From a virus, in IMG/VR virus record IMGVR_UViG_3300041406_000131, positions 1-60,857 of that record: DNA of 60,857 nucleotides. One strand, 5' to 3'. The notes under the pieces were generated by a model. The model had not been told where the DNA came from. It ran no database searches and worked only from the letters and a program-made list of their open reading frames with translations. Positions 40,448-48,300 of the stretch are shown piece after piece; the first letter of the stretch is position 1; every line of letters begins with the position of its first letter. Both the position numbers and the translations under genes were made by a program.

Positions 40448-40643
40448 GCCGAAGCCCGACACCGGCGTGTGCCTCATCTGCCAAGAGGACGTGCCGAGCG
40501 AGGAACTCGTGGACCACATCAGGGTGATGCATCCCGACCTGTACGGAGACGGCCCGATGCTCTGGCCGGACGGGAAGCGTGTGGTGATCGACGAGTCCGA
40601 GCTCGACGAGATGCTGGAGGGCGGTGGGAACGGTGGCAGCTGA
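40440..40643 (+). CDS. Small C2H2 zinc-finger-like protein
   Basis: 67 residues from TTG 40440, eight bases after GGAGGAGG. It has CLICQEDVPSEELVDHIRVM followed by H: Cys-x2-Cys-x11-His-x4-His, matching a classical C2H2 finger. A short acidic tail follows. Such fingers in phages are usually of unknown target; it may bind DNA. Confidence 0.68.
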   Translation: MSEPKPDTGVCLICQEDVPSEELVDHIRVMHPDLYGDGPMLWPDGKRVVIDESELDEMLEGGGNGGS

Positions 40644-40950
40644 CACCACACCCCCAGCGGTCCGGTTGCTCGCCGAGCGGTTGTGGAAGGACTACGACAG
40701 CCAGTACAGCGCGAGCCACCTCACGTGGGTCGACTTCGAGGGTGAGGCGCGCGGTCATCTTGACGCCCTCGCGGAGGCCGGCCTGCTCGTCGCCCCGGCG
40801 AAGACCGGGACGCTCGGGCTGAAGGCGATCGCCGAGCACCTCGCCCGGGCTGCTGACGATGCGGGCCGGATCGAACACCACCAGGCACTCCACTCCCTCG
40901 CGGACGAGGTGCTAGCGGTCCACCGAGAGCAGGAGGCCGACAGTGGCTGA
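40624..40950 (+). CDS. Helical protein, function unknown
   Basis: 108 residues from GTG 40624 (GTG 40633 possible). Helix-rich (RLLAERLWKDYDSQYSASHL ... LGLKAIAEHLARAADDAGRI), with no motif. Overlaps the next gene by eight bases. Confidence 0.58.
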   Translation: MGTVAADTTPPAVRLLAERLWKDYDSQYSASHLTWVDFEGEARGHLDALAEAGLLVAPAKTGTLGLKAIAEHLARAADDAGRIEHHQALHSLADEVLAVHREQEADSG

Positions 40951-41251
40951 GGAAGTCTGCGAGCTGACCGAGCTGGTGCCCAGCCAGTGCGGATGCCGAC
41001 GCCACCGCGGCGGCCGAACTCCGCAGGAAGAAGTGGACGACGAGCGGCGGCAGGTGCGCGCTCGCCTGTTGGGTCGCCTCGGCGTACCAGGCTGGTTCGC
41101 GGCGCAGTATGCCGGAACGTGCAGCACATGCGACGAGCGGTTCCAGGTGGGCGCAGCGATCCGGTTGCGTGGCAAGTTCGACCGGCCCGCGGTGAACGAC
41201 TCGGACTGGATCGCCGAATGCTGTGCAGAGGAGACCTCATGGCGACCGTGA
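40943..41251 (+). CDS. Zinc-site protein upstream of the resolvase, function unknown
   Basis: 102 residues from GTG 40943. CGCRRH near 16-21 and AGTCSTCDERFQVGAAIRLR (C-x2-C) near 57-76, with a later CC pair, suggest a PARP-like or zinc-ribbon fold. It overlaps the RuvC-like gene by 13 bases, so the two may be coupled. Confidence 0.62.
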   Translation: MAEEVCELTELVPSQCGCRRHRGGRTPQEEVDDERRQVRARLLGRLGVPGWFAAQYAGTCSTCDERFQVGAAIRLRGKFDRPAVNDSDWIAECCAEETSWRP

Positions 41252-41778
41252 TCGGCCTCGACCTGTCGTTGACCGGCACCGGCATCTGCTACCCCGACGG
41301 CTCGACCCTCACCGTCAAGACCCGGCAGGACGACGGCGACGCCCGCCTCCTGCAGATCGCCGAAGCCGTCGGCATCGTCCTCGGCTCATGGGATGTGGAC
41401 CTGGCGGTGATCGAGGACCTGCCCACCCACGCGTACGCAGCCGGCATCACGGGCATGGTGCACGGTGTCGTGCGCTCCGAGCTCATCCAGGCGGGCGTGC
41501 CGTACGCGCTCGTCGTGCCGTCGACGCTCAAGGCGTACGCGACGGGCAAGGGCAGCGGGGACAAGACGCCGATGGCGTTGGCCGCGTTCAAGCGTGCGGG
41601 TGTCGAGTTCGCGGACGACAACCAGTGCGACGCCTGGTGGTTGCGCGCAGCTGGCCTGGAGTGGCTCGGGGAGCCGCTGTTCGAGCTGCCCGCTGTGCAG
41701 CGTGAGGCGCTGGTGGGCGTGAACAGGAAGGGCAAGCCGAAGGTGAAGTGGCCAGAGATGCCGAAGGCGGTGGCGTGA
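41239..41778 (+). CDS. RuvC-like Holliday junction resolvase
   Basis: 179 residues from ATG 41239. RNase-H-fold motifs: GLDLSLTGTG (6-15, catalytic Asp8), VIEDLP (57-62, Glu59), and DDNQCDAWWL (126-135) with Asp131. The length matches phage RuvC proteins. It cuts four-way junctions before packaging. It sits near the end of the early operon. Confidence 0.85.
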   Translation: MATVIGLDLSLTGTGICYPDGSTLTVKTRQDDGDARLLQIAEAVGIVLGSWDVDLAVIEDLPTHAYAAGITGMVHGVVRSELIQAGVPYALVVPSTLKAYATGKGSGDKTPMALAAFKRAGVEFADDNQCDAWWLRAAGLEWLGEPLFELPAVQREALVGVNRKGKPKVKWPEMPKAVA

Positions 41779-41984
41779 TGGTGCACGACGGAGCACTCCT
41801 CGACGGAACCGGCTCGATCCGACCGGATCGGGTCGACGACGCCGTACGCGACGAACGCAACCGCAAGGCGGCCCGTGTCCTCGCTGGCACGCATGCGCGC
41901 GACGCGGCTGACTGCGCGCTGCTGCTCGACATGCTCGGCCTCACCCCGCAGGACGGACTCACTACGAAGGGCGCTACCTCATGA
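41778..41984 (+). CDS. Small helical protein, function unknown
   Basis: 68 residues; ATG overlaps the resolvase stop. Mostly helix (VRDERNRKAARVLAGTHARD; DCALLLDMLGLTP). No family known. Confidence 0.6.
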   Translation: MVHDGALLDGTGSIRPDRVDDAVRDERNRKAARVLAGTHARDAADCALLLDMLGLTPQDGLTTKGATS

Positions 41985-42391
41985 CCGAGCTGATCAACCT
42001 CACGCCGCACCCCATCCGGATCTACACGCAGGAGGTGCCGAGCAAGCTCACGGACATCGACGAGGGGCTGGTGACGATCATCCCTCCGTCCGGTCAGGTC
42101 GCTCGCCTCGCCGCCGAGGAGCCTCGCGGTATCTCCTACACGGGCGCGGCCGTGCGGTACGAGAACGCCGAGTTCGGCTCGGCCCACATCCAGCTTGACC
42201 GGGTCGTGTTCACCACGGTGTACGGGCTTCCCGCGCCGCGCGAAGACGTGTTCTACATCGTTCCGCTCGTGACGGCGATCGCTGTGCAGGCTGAGGCTCC
42301 CGCGCGTACGGATCTGCTGGTGCCGTACGAGCAGGTGCGGAACGCGGAGGGCACGGTCGTGGGTTGCCGGACGCTCGCGCAACCGTGCTGA
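41981..42391 (+). CDS. Conserved phage protein of the INLTPHPI type
   Basis: 136 residues from ATG 41981. The opening TELINLTPHPIRIYTQE and a C-terminal segment LPAPREDVFYIVPLVTAIAV are found in many phage proteins of unknown role. It has a mixed beta fold and a single late Cys pair. Confidence 0.68.
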   Translation: MTELINLTPHPIRIYTQEVPSKLTDIDEGLVTIIPPSGQVARLAAEEPRGISYTGAAVRYENAEFGSAHIQLDRVVFTTVYGLPAPREDVFYIVPLVTAIAVQAEAPARTDLLVPYEQVRNAEGTVVGCRTLAQPC

Positions 42392-42521
42392 CGACCAGGG
42401 CAAGAGCACGACACCGCCACGTCAGAAACCCGACAGAAATAGGACATCCGCGCGAGCGGCCGTGCGCACCACTCCATGCGTGCGCTACCAAGGACGAAGC
42501 CGACACACAGGAGCACCCCTG

Positions 42522-42695
42522 ATGGACTCAGAAGCACTCGACTGCCTCGCGGACAGTCTGGAGCCAGGGCAGGAGATCGTGAGCGTCGTGGGCGGCGTCC
42601 CGATCATCGAGAACACCGGTTGGCAGCCTGCGCCCCAGGGCTTCGACCCTGGCCTCGAGCCGTCGTACTACGACGAGGACTACATCGACTGGTAG
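42522..42695 (+). CDS. Small acidic protein, last gene of the early operon
   Basis: 57 residues from ATG 42522, eight bases after AGGAG (42509). Acidic and aromatic at the C-terminus (PSYYDEDYIDW). The 130-base gap before it holds no clear promoter. Followed by a strong terminator. Confidence 0.6.
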   Translation: MDSEALDCLADSLEPGQEIVSVVGGVPIIENTGWQPAPQGFDPGLEPSYYDEDYIDW

Positions 42696-42718
42696 GCCAC
42701 TACGGCGCCTGAACGACT

Positions 42719-42752
42719 GCGGCCCCCGAACCAGGCTCGGTTCGGGGGCCGC
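42719..42752. terminator. Terminator between converging operons
   Basis: Perfect 14-bp stem, 42719-42732 with 42739-42752, and a six-base loop. It ends the early + operon and the minus-strand block. Confidence 0.85.
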
Positions 42753-42764
42753 TGCGTGTCTGGG

Positions 42765-42977
42765 CTACGGCTTGATCTCCGCCTCTTGCTGGGCGGACAG
42801 GTCGTACGGGTGCACCCAGGCCATGCCCTGCCGTTCGACGTGGCAGTAGTAGCGGCTCGCGCCGAAGTCCGGTGCCGTCTCGAAGTCCGGGTCGGAGGCG
42901 GCGATCTGGCGCATCCGCTCGTGGTCGGTGCCCCAGGAGACGGCTCGGCCATCGCGGCGGTCGCGGACGATGAGCAT
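42765..42977 (-). CDS. Small protein, function unknown
   Basis: 70 residues from ATG 42977 on the minus strand. It contains RRDGRAVSWGTDHERMRQIA and SRYYCHVERQGMAWVHPYDL, a beta pattern. It is the last gene of the minus block. No family known. Confidence 0.6.
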   Translation of the reverse strand: MLIVRDRRDGRAVSWGTDHERMRQIAASDPDFETAPDFGASRYYCHVERQGMAWVHPYDLSAQQEAEIKP

Positions 42978-43040
42978 GTCGGCCTCCTGTGCGGCGGTGC
43001 TGGGGCAGAGGCATCGTAGGCACAGGTCAGCGGGAATGCA

Positions 43041-43457
43041 TCAGGCGGCGAGCTCGGCCGGCCGGACGATACGCGGCAGGTGGACGTGCAGGTGCCGCAC
43101 CGCGACCACCAGGCCGTCGGCGCGCAGACGTACCGCGAGCTCCTCGCCCATCGCGGCCGCCCGGTGCTTCCCGCCGGCGCACGCGAACGACACCACCACG
43201 AACTTGGTTGCGGCCATCGCGCGTACGAGCGGCACCGCGTGCTCGAGCAGCGGCACTGCGAGCGGGGTGGCGAGCACGAAGTCCCGCACGGCGGGCTGCA
43301 GGCCGGTCATGTCCAGCATGTCCTGCTCGGGCCGGTGTGCGGGGTCGGCGAGCAGGCGGCGCAGGTCGAAGTCGAAGTCGACTGCGGGTAGGCCGGTGGG
43401 GAGTTGGTGGAGGCGGCCGCGGGTGAGGACGAGGACGTCGGGGCGGGTGAACTTCAT
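43041..43457 (-). CDS. Phage protein with a RapZ C-terminal-like domain
   Basis: 138 residues from ATG 43457. It shows the RapZ C-terminal pattern: VDFDFDLRRLLADP, MLDMTGLQPAVRDFVLATPL and FACAGGKHRAAAMGEELAVR (the GCTGGKHRSV-type loop). The N-terminal kinase-like half of RapZ is missing. In RapZ this domain binds RNA and the GlmZ regulator; the phage role is unknown. The C-terminus is basic and His-rich. Confidence 0.82.
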   Translation of the reverse strand: MKFTRPDVLVLTRGRLHQLPTGLPAVDFDFDLRRLLADPAHRPEQDMLDMTGLQPAVRDFVLATPLAVPLLEHAVPLVRAMAATKFVVVSFACAGGKHRAAAMGEELAVRLRADGLVVAVRHLHVHLPRIVRPAELAA

Positions 43458-43492
43458 GGGTCCAGCCTGCTGGGGATCATCCGGTGACGGGA

Positions 43493-43528
43493 GGTGTTGC
43501 CCGTTTCCTCCTCGAAACAGGCAACACC
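43493..43528 (-). terminator. Minus-strand terminator between small duplicated genes and the RapZ-like gene
   Basis: Arms 43493-43507 and 43514-43528 pair over 9 and 5 bp around one mismatch, with a six-base loop. It sits just after the stop of the gene ending at 43535. Confidence 0.7.
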
Positions 43529-43534
43529 CAGCGG

Positions 43535-43855
43535 TCACAGGTAGTCGGTGATCGGGGCCCACTCGCGCGTTGCCCGCTCAACCACGACCACGTTGGTCGT
43601 GTTGTCCGGCCACAGCGCCGGGTCGGTCACGGTCTCGATGTCGCCGTCGTAACCCCAGGTGAGGCCGAGGTACTTCTTGTTCAGCCTGGTGTCGAGCTGT
43701 CCGTTTGAGGTGACGAACGTGGAGATGTGGGTGGCGCGCTCTTCGCCGTCAGAGTGCGGTTCCTCGCAGTCCTCGTCAGTGCACCAGCAGGGGCCTTCGT
43801 CCTCCCGCTTCTGGGCGCCGTCGAGTACCTGCCGGAGAGCCTTCTTGGTGATCAT
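43535..43855 (-). CDS. Small protein, paralog of 43875-44195
   Basis: 106 residues from ATG 43855. Starts ITKKALRQVLDGAQKREDEG; a WCTDEDCEEPHSDG stretch (C-x5-C) and HISTFVTSNGQLDTRLNKKY follow. It has the same length and order as its neighbour at 43875, so they are tandem copies, now diverged. Function unknown; the fold may hold a metal ion. Confidence 0.65.
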   Translation of the reverse strand: MITKKALRQVLDGAQKREDEGPCWCTDEDCEEPHSDGEERATHISTFVTSNGQLDTRLNKKYLGLTWGYDGDIETVTDPALWPDNTTNVVVVERATREWAPITDYL

Positions 43856-43874
43856 GGTGTGGGCTCCTGTCTGG

Positions 43875-44195
43875 CTAGAGGTAGCGGCTGGCTGGCTGGC
43901 AGTCGCCGGTGGTGAGGTCGATGACGATGAGCCGGTCGGCGAACTCGGGGAAGTTCTGCGGGTAGTCGAGGACGTAGTCGAGTTCGCCGCAGATGCCCCA
44001 ACCGGGGCCGAGGGCGTGCTTGTTCGAGGCCGTGTCGAGGGCGCCCTTGTCGGTGACGAAGGTGATGGCGTGGGTGGCCGGTTCGCTGCCGTGGTCGAGC
44101 TCGCACTCGCAGTCGGGATCGGTGCTGAAGCAGTAGTCCCGCTGGTCGCGTTTGGCACCGTTGAGGACCTGCTGGGCGGCCTTGGAGGTGATCAC
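43875..44195 (-). CDS. Small protein, paralog of 43535-43855
   Basis: 106 residues from GTG 44195, which overlaps the preceding gene's stop. Sequence ITSKAAQQVLNGAKRDQRDY, then FSTDPDCECELDHGSEPATH and ITFVTDKGALDTASNKHALG aligns along its length with the gene at 43535. Two equal-length tandem genes point to a duplication inside the accessory block. Confidence 0.65.
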   Translation of the reverse strand: MITSKAAQQVLNGAKRDQRDYCFSTDPDCECELDHGSEPATHAITFVTDKGALDTASNKHALGPGWGICGELDYVLDYPQNFPEFADRLIVIDLTTGDCQPASRYL

Positions 44196-44440
44196 TGGTG
44201 CGCCTCCTCGTAGGGCGACAGCCACTGCTCGGCGTCGGGGTCCCAGCCCCATTCGTCGGCCTCAGCGCACACCGGGCAGATCGGAGCGTCCTTGCGGGCA
44301 CCGCCACGGGAGAACCATCGGCCGCGGGCGAGAACCTGGCCGCAGAACGCGACAAGCTCGTCGATCTCGTGGGCCTCGAACGCGGCCATCACGTTGTCGC
44401 TGGCGTCTGGGATGTGCATGACTTTCGATCGTCCGAACAC
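44192..44440 (-). CDS. Small zinc-ribbon-like protein, function unknown
   Basis: 82 residues from ATG 44440. Residues 50-70 contain APICPVCAEADEWGW (C-x2-C). The first 45 residues are helical (AFEAHEIDELVAFCGQVLAR). It lies just downstream of the inverted repeat at 44468-44556. Confidence 0.6.
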   Translation of the reverse strand: MFGRSKVMHIPDASDNVMAAFEAHEIDELVAFCGQVLARGRWFSRGGARKDAPICPVCAEADEWGWDPDAEQWLSPYEEAHQ

Positions 44441-44467
44441 GGGCTCTCCTTCTGGTTTGTTGGCCGT

Positions 44468-44556
44468 CTCACCTCACCTCTCACCTCACCTGCGGACACA
44501 CGCGTCTACCTGCACACATGAGCGTGTGCGGGTGGTGAGGTGAGAGGTGAGGTGAG
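44468..44556. repeat. 23-bp perfect inverted repeat built of TCACC units
   Basis: Left arm 44468-44490 and right arm 44534-44556 are exact complements, each built of CTCACCTCACCT-type units; the loop is 43 bp and can itself pair (CGCACAC/GTGTGCG). The same GGTGAGGTGAGAGGTGAG occurs at 46642-46659 on the far side of the FtsK gene. It may end transcription of that gene or be a protein-binding site. Confidence 0.8.
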
Positions 44557-44558
44557 AG

Positions 44559-46601
44559 CTATGCGGCGCGGTGGACGCGGCGGCCGTTCGGGTCGTCGAC
44601 GGACTCGATGTGACCTTTGCTGCGTAGCCGCGAGAGGGCGTTCTCGACGCTCGACTTCGACGTCTTCTCGTAGCCGGCGGCGCCGAGTGCGTCGAGGATC
44701 TCGTCAGTGGTCATGCCGTCTGTGCTGTCCGTCAGCATGGAGGCGATGAACTTCTGCATCGGCGGCCGCGAGGGCTCGTCCTCGACCACACGCAGTTGAG
44801 GGCCCTCCAGCTCAGCGCGGAGGCGGGCGATGGTCGCCGCGGTGTCAGCGGCAGCGTCGTACTCGACGATCTCCAACGCGGGCTGCGTGAACGGCGCGGG
44901 GCCGACGGCACGCAGGTAGTTGTGGTACTCGAGCGTCATGGTCTGCGGGCGGTCGCGGTACATCTGCGTGCCCGGTGCGATGCGGCCCCCGGAACGGGCC
45001 ATGACCAGCGAGGATCGAGCGCGCGAGACGTCGGTGAGCGTGGCGCCCTCATGCAGCCTGGTCAGCCGGACGTCGGTCTCCTGGATGTAGCGGGCCTTCG
45101 CCGGGTAGGGGTCGGAGCCGTCTTGGATGTAGAACTCGCCTGGTTGGTAGAGGTGCGGCAAGCTCGCGCCGCCGCGGCCGAACGCCCTGGACCGCTCGTC
45201 GCCTGACCTCGAGCGCATGAGGATCGTGTAGCCGCAGTTCTCTTTGATCGACGCTGCGTCATCGCCGAACATCGGGTTGTCGTACTCCTGCGCGAGGAAC
45301 ACCCAGTGCACGCTCGCGGAGTTGGTGGAACGCGTGGCGTGACCGGCGAAACCGCTGGTGGAGTACTCGGTGCCTTCGAAGGTGATGCGGGCCCGGCGGT
45401 CGCGCAGCACCCGCGGCGCCTCCTCGATGATGATCCACAGCGGGTCGAGGTTGAGGCGGTCGGCGTGTGGCAGGTTCTGCCGCCACCGGGCCTCGCTGAA
45501 GCCCTCGGCCATCATCGCCAGCGTGTCCTTCTGGCCCTCGACGACCCAGTCCAACGGCAGACGGTTGTCCGTGCCCAGGTGTGGGTCGAGCCACTGGCCG
45601 GCGATGTCGTAGACCTTCTCCGCGCCGCACAGCCACACCCGGCCGGGCAGGCGTGTCAGCTCGGCGATCATGACGTTGACCAGCGACGTCTTGCCGGATT
45701 TGGTGGCGCCGCAGATGACGCCGTGCTGGTAGGGGTTGAGCATCGCGGGCTCGCCATGGATCTGCGCGCCCAGCTTCAGGTGGGAGCCGCGGGGCAGCAT
45801 GTCGTTGTTGAGCTCGTACGGGTGGGCCTTGGACAGGATGTCCTCGGTCGCGACTGTGACACGGACCCGGTTCGGGCGCGGCGTGGACTGGATCCGCACC
45901 CACCTGGTCTCCATGGCGACGTTCATGCACTCCTCGACCGCTGTGGCCAGGTCTTCCTCGTCACCAAGCTGCAGCGGTCGGACCTTGGTGACGTCCTCGC
46001 CGGCGAGCTCGGATGCGCTCCGCGGGGTGAGCGCCCGTGCTTCGAACGTGCATCCGTTGTGGTCGTCGGGCAGCGGATCCACCCTGGTGATCAGCACGTG
46101 TGGCCAGCCGCCACGCAGCAGGATCGACTGCATGAGTTCGTCAGCCGTCTGGAAGTGCGGGTTGTCATTGTGGACGAGGGTCGGTTCGTACACCTCGACC
46201 TCGCTGGTCTGGGGCGCGGGCGGCGCCGGAGGGGGCAGTAGCTGGGTGAGCCGGTATTCCCAGCCCTTCGCCACCGCGAATTCCAGCGCCGCGAGCGCCA
46301 TCAGCCGGTAGATGTGGTTCTTCCAGTCGACGGGGTCGGCGAGGGTCCACACGATCCATGCGCACTGGACCAGCACCGCGAAGGTGATAGCCCAGGACAT
46401 CGCGCGCCGCGCGTTCTTCGAGAAGTCGACGTAGGCGATGCCTCGTCCTACCGCGCCGTGCCACCACCAGGCCGCGAAGGCGACGACCCCAACACAACCC
46501 GTCGCGACGGTGGTCGGCGACCAGCCCACCATCGCCAGCACGGTCGCGGCGATGGCGGAGAGGGTGAAGCCGGCGAGGATGTAGAACAGCTTCTGCGACA
46601 C
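44559..46601 (-). CDS. FtsK/SpoIIIE-type DNA translocase (TraB-like)
   Basis: 680 residues from GTG 46601. Four hydrophobic helices at about 7-25, 33-48, 68-88 and 97-112. Walker A GATKSGKT (298-305), Walker B PLWIIIEEAP (388-397). Residues 610-680 are a winged helix (TDEILDALGAAGYEKTSKSS). This layout is that of the TraB/TraSA translocases which move double-stranded DNA between mycelia in Streptomyces plasmids and AICEs. A cell-division FtsK would have a longer linker. A function in phage DNA movement is also possible. Confidence 0.85.
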   Translation of the reverse strand: MSQKLFYILAGFTLSAIAATVLAMVGWSPTTVATGCVGVVAFAAWWWHGAVGRGIAYVDFSKNARRAMSWAITFAVLVQCAWIVWTLADPVDWKNHIYRLMALAALEFAVAKGWEYRLTQLLPPPAPPAPQTSEVEVYEPTLVHNDNPHFQTADELMQSILLRGGWPHVLITRVDPLPDDHNGCTFEARALTPRSASELAGEDVTKVRPLQLGDEEDLATAVEECMNVAMETRWVRIQSTPRPNRVRVTVATEDILSKAHPYELNNDMLPRGSHLKLGAQIHGEPAMLNPYQHGVICGATKSGKTSLVNVMIAELTRLPGRVWLCGAEKVYDIAGQWLDPHLGTDNRLPLDWVVEGQKDTLAMMAEGFSEARWRQNLPHADRLNLDPLWIIIEEAPRVLRDRRARITFEGTEYSTSGFAGHATRSTNSASVHWVFLAQEYDNPMFGDDAASIKENCGYTILMRSRSGDERSRAFGRGGASLPHLYQPGEFYIQDGSDPYPAKARYIQETDVRLTRLHEGATLTDVSRARSSLVMARSGGRIAPGTQMYRDRPQTMTLEYHNYLRAVGPAPFTQPALEIVEYDAAADTAATIARLRAELEGPQLRVVEDEPSRPPMQKFIASMLTDSTDGMTTDEILDALGAAGYEKTSKSSVENALSRLRSKGHIESVDDPNGRRVHRAA

Positions 46602-46641
46602 GGCCGAGCTCCTTTCTCGCAGGTCAAGGTGGTGAGACGGG

Positions 46642-46659
46642 GGTGAGGTGAGAGGTGAG
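46642..46659. repeat. Copy of the GGTGAGG repeat unit
   Basis: 18 bp identical to the first 18 bp of the right arm at 44534. Lies between the FtsK gene and the basic membrane protein gene, so the FtsK gene is flanked by these repeats. Confidence 0.75.
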
Positions 46660-46662
46660 ACG

Positions 46663-48300
46663 TCAGGCTGCGCTGGCGGCTTCCTTGTTCGCCTCGTCCT
46701 GGTAGCCGGCCGCGATGGTGCGGCAGGTGCTGGCGTCCTCCCGGAGGGTGGCTGCCTCCTCGCGGCGCTTGTCGGCGGCGATCGTGTTGCCGGTCCGCTG
46801 GAACTCCTCGGCGGCTGCGATCTTCTTGTCGGCCTTCTCGTCGAACGCGACGGCGTCTCGGCGGGCGTCGTCAGCGGCCTCGCCCCAGCCAGTGGCCCGT
46901 CCTTCGGGCGTGGTGGTGATGTGGTGGGCGTAGTTGGCGGCTGAGATGCGGGGGGCCGCGGCCTGCTGCGTGATCTTCGGTGCCTGCTGGGTCACTGGTT
47001 TTCCTCCGTGCTTCGTGTTTTCGCTGGTGATACGGGGTGCCTCACGGTGAGGCGGGGGTTCGTATTTGCGTGGTGGCGGTGGCCGGCTGCCGGGCGGGTC
47101 GCGGTCCCGTGCGACCTGTAACGACCGATCAACTGGGGCGGGCTCGTCGTCGGGGTCCTCGTTGGGCCACTGCGGGTCGAGTGCGGTCCGGACTGGCGGA
47201 GGCGGGACCGGCTTGACCTCGTCCTGATCGACCTCGGGCCAGGACGGCCCGGTGCCGGGGCGCGTCAGCTCGCGGTTGCTTTTGACCTTGGTGGTGGCAT
47301 AGCCGTCCTTGGTCATACCGGGGGTGGTCTCGCCGACAGCGTCAGCGACGAGACCGAGAAGTTCAGCGACGGCCCGAACCTTGTCTCGTGCCGCCTTGGC
47401 GACGGTTTCGGTGGCGCTCTTGCCGGTGGGGCGTTTGCCTGTGGTCGGCCGGCCGCCGGTCTTTGAGGTCGAGGGGACGCGCGCGCCTGCCCTCCGGGCC
47501 GCCCGGCCCCGGTGGGCGGTGTTGCCCGCCGCACGGCCGCCTGTCGGGGTTGCGCCCGGTGCACGTCTGCGTCGGCCGCCCGTCGGGTTGCCTGCCGTGC
47601 TGCCCGCCGCGGCTGCCCGGCGTCGCCCGCGCGGTGTGATCCGGGCGAACGCTGCCCGCGCCCGCTGCCGTAGCCCGCCCGCAGGAGATCCGCCCGGGCT
47701 GCCCGCGCGGGCAGTACGGCGTTGCCCGCGGGTGCCGCCCGCCCACGACGGCAGCGCTGCCCGCATCCGGGCACCCAGTCCGCGCGGGCGGCCACCCGGA
47801 CCACCCGCCCGCAGCCCGCCCGTACGGCTGCCCGCGGACGGCCGCCCGAGTGCCCGGCCCATCACCCGCCCGAGCGGGGAGCGGGCGAACCGCCCACTGG
47901 GCATCCGCCGCATCGCCCTGCCTGCCCGGGCGACACCGGGCAGCCTGCGGGCAACTGCCCGCGCCCGCCCGGAGCGACGCAGCACCACCACACCCGCGCC
48001 ACCCGCCGCGGCCACGCCGGCGGCGATCCACCACAGCGTGGGCGAGGCGACGTACACGAGGACGAGCACGACGGCCCCCGCCGCGGGCACGCCGAGCAGC
48101 AGCAGTGCGCGCAAGGGGTCGATGCCGTCGTGCTGGAACTGCGGCGGCTGCGGTGCCGCGGGCTTGGCCTGCGGTTTCACCTTCGTCTCACCTGTGACCT
48201 CACCAGGTGAGGCTGGGCGTGAGGGCCGCGGTGCCGGTGCTGGTGGTGGCGTGGGGCGCGGTGCACTGGGCGGCTTGGAGCCTTCGGGGGGCCAGGTCAT
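46663..48300 (-). CDS. Basic membrane protein of the transfer-like module
   Basis: 545 residues from ATG 48300, overlapping the DUF2637 gene's stop. Residues 1-55 are Pro-rich; 64-103 hold two membrane helices (LRALLLLGVPAAGAVVLVLV; LWWIAAGVAAAGGAGVVVLR). Residues 105-300 are Arg/Gly/Ala-rich and strongly basic, likely binding DNA. Residues 440-545 are a helical, Ala/Glu-rich end. It may couple DNA to the membrane with the translocase; similar Spd/Tra proteins are known from actinomycete plasmids, but no family match can be claimed. Confidence 0.72.
   Translation of the reverse strand: MTWPPEGSKPPSAPRPTPPPAPAPRPSRPASPGEVTGETKVKPQAKPAAPQPPQFQHDGIDPLRALLLLGVPAAGAVVLVLVYVASPTLWWIAAGVAAAGGAGVVVLRRSGRARAVARRLPGVARAGRAMRRMPSGRFARSPLGRVMGRALGRPSAGSRTGGLRAGGPGGRPRGLGARMRAALPSWAGGTRGQRRTARAGSPGGSPAGGLRQRARAAFARITPRGRRRAAAAGSTAGNPTGGRRRRAPGATPTGGRAAGNTAHRGRAARRAGARVPSTSKTGGRPTTGKRPTGKSATETVAKAARDKVRAVAELLGLVADAVGETTPGMTKDGYATTKVKSNRELTRPGTGPSWPEVDQDEVKPVPPPPVRTALDPQWPNEDPDDEPAPVDRSLQVARDRDPPGSRPPPPRKYEPPPHREAPRITSENTKHGGKPVTQQAPKITQQAAAPRISAANYAHHITTTPEGRATGWGEAADDARRDAVAFDEKADKKIAAAEEFQRTGNTIAADKRREEAATLREDASTCRTIAAGYQDEANKEAASAA
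48198..48212. repeat. Palindrome CCTCACC-A-GGTGAGG
   Basis: 15-bp odd palindrome inside the basic membrane protein gene, using the same GGTGAGG unit as the repeats at 44468 and 46642. Confidence 0.5.

Noticed and set aside
44559-46601. Host cell-division FtsK fragment
   Set aside because: It is complete, with its own membrane domain and winged helix, and lies among DUF2637 and GntR genes; there is no sign of chromosomal flanks.
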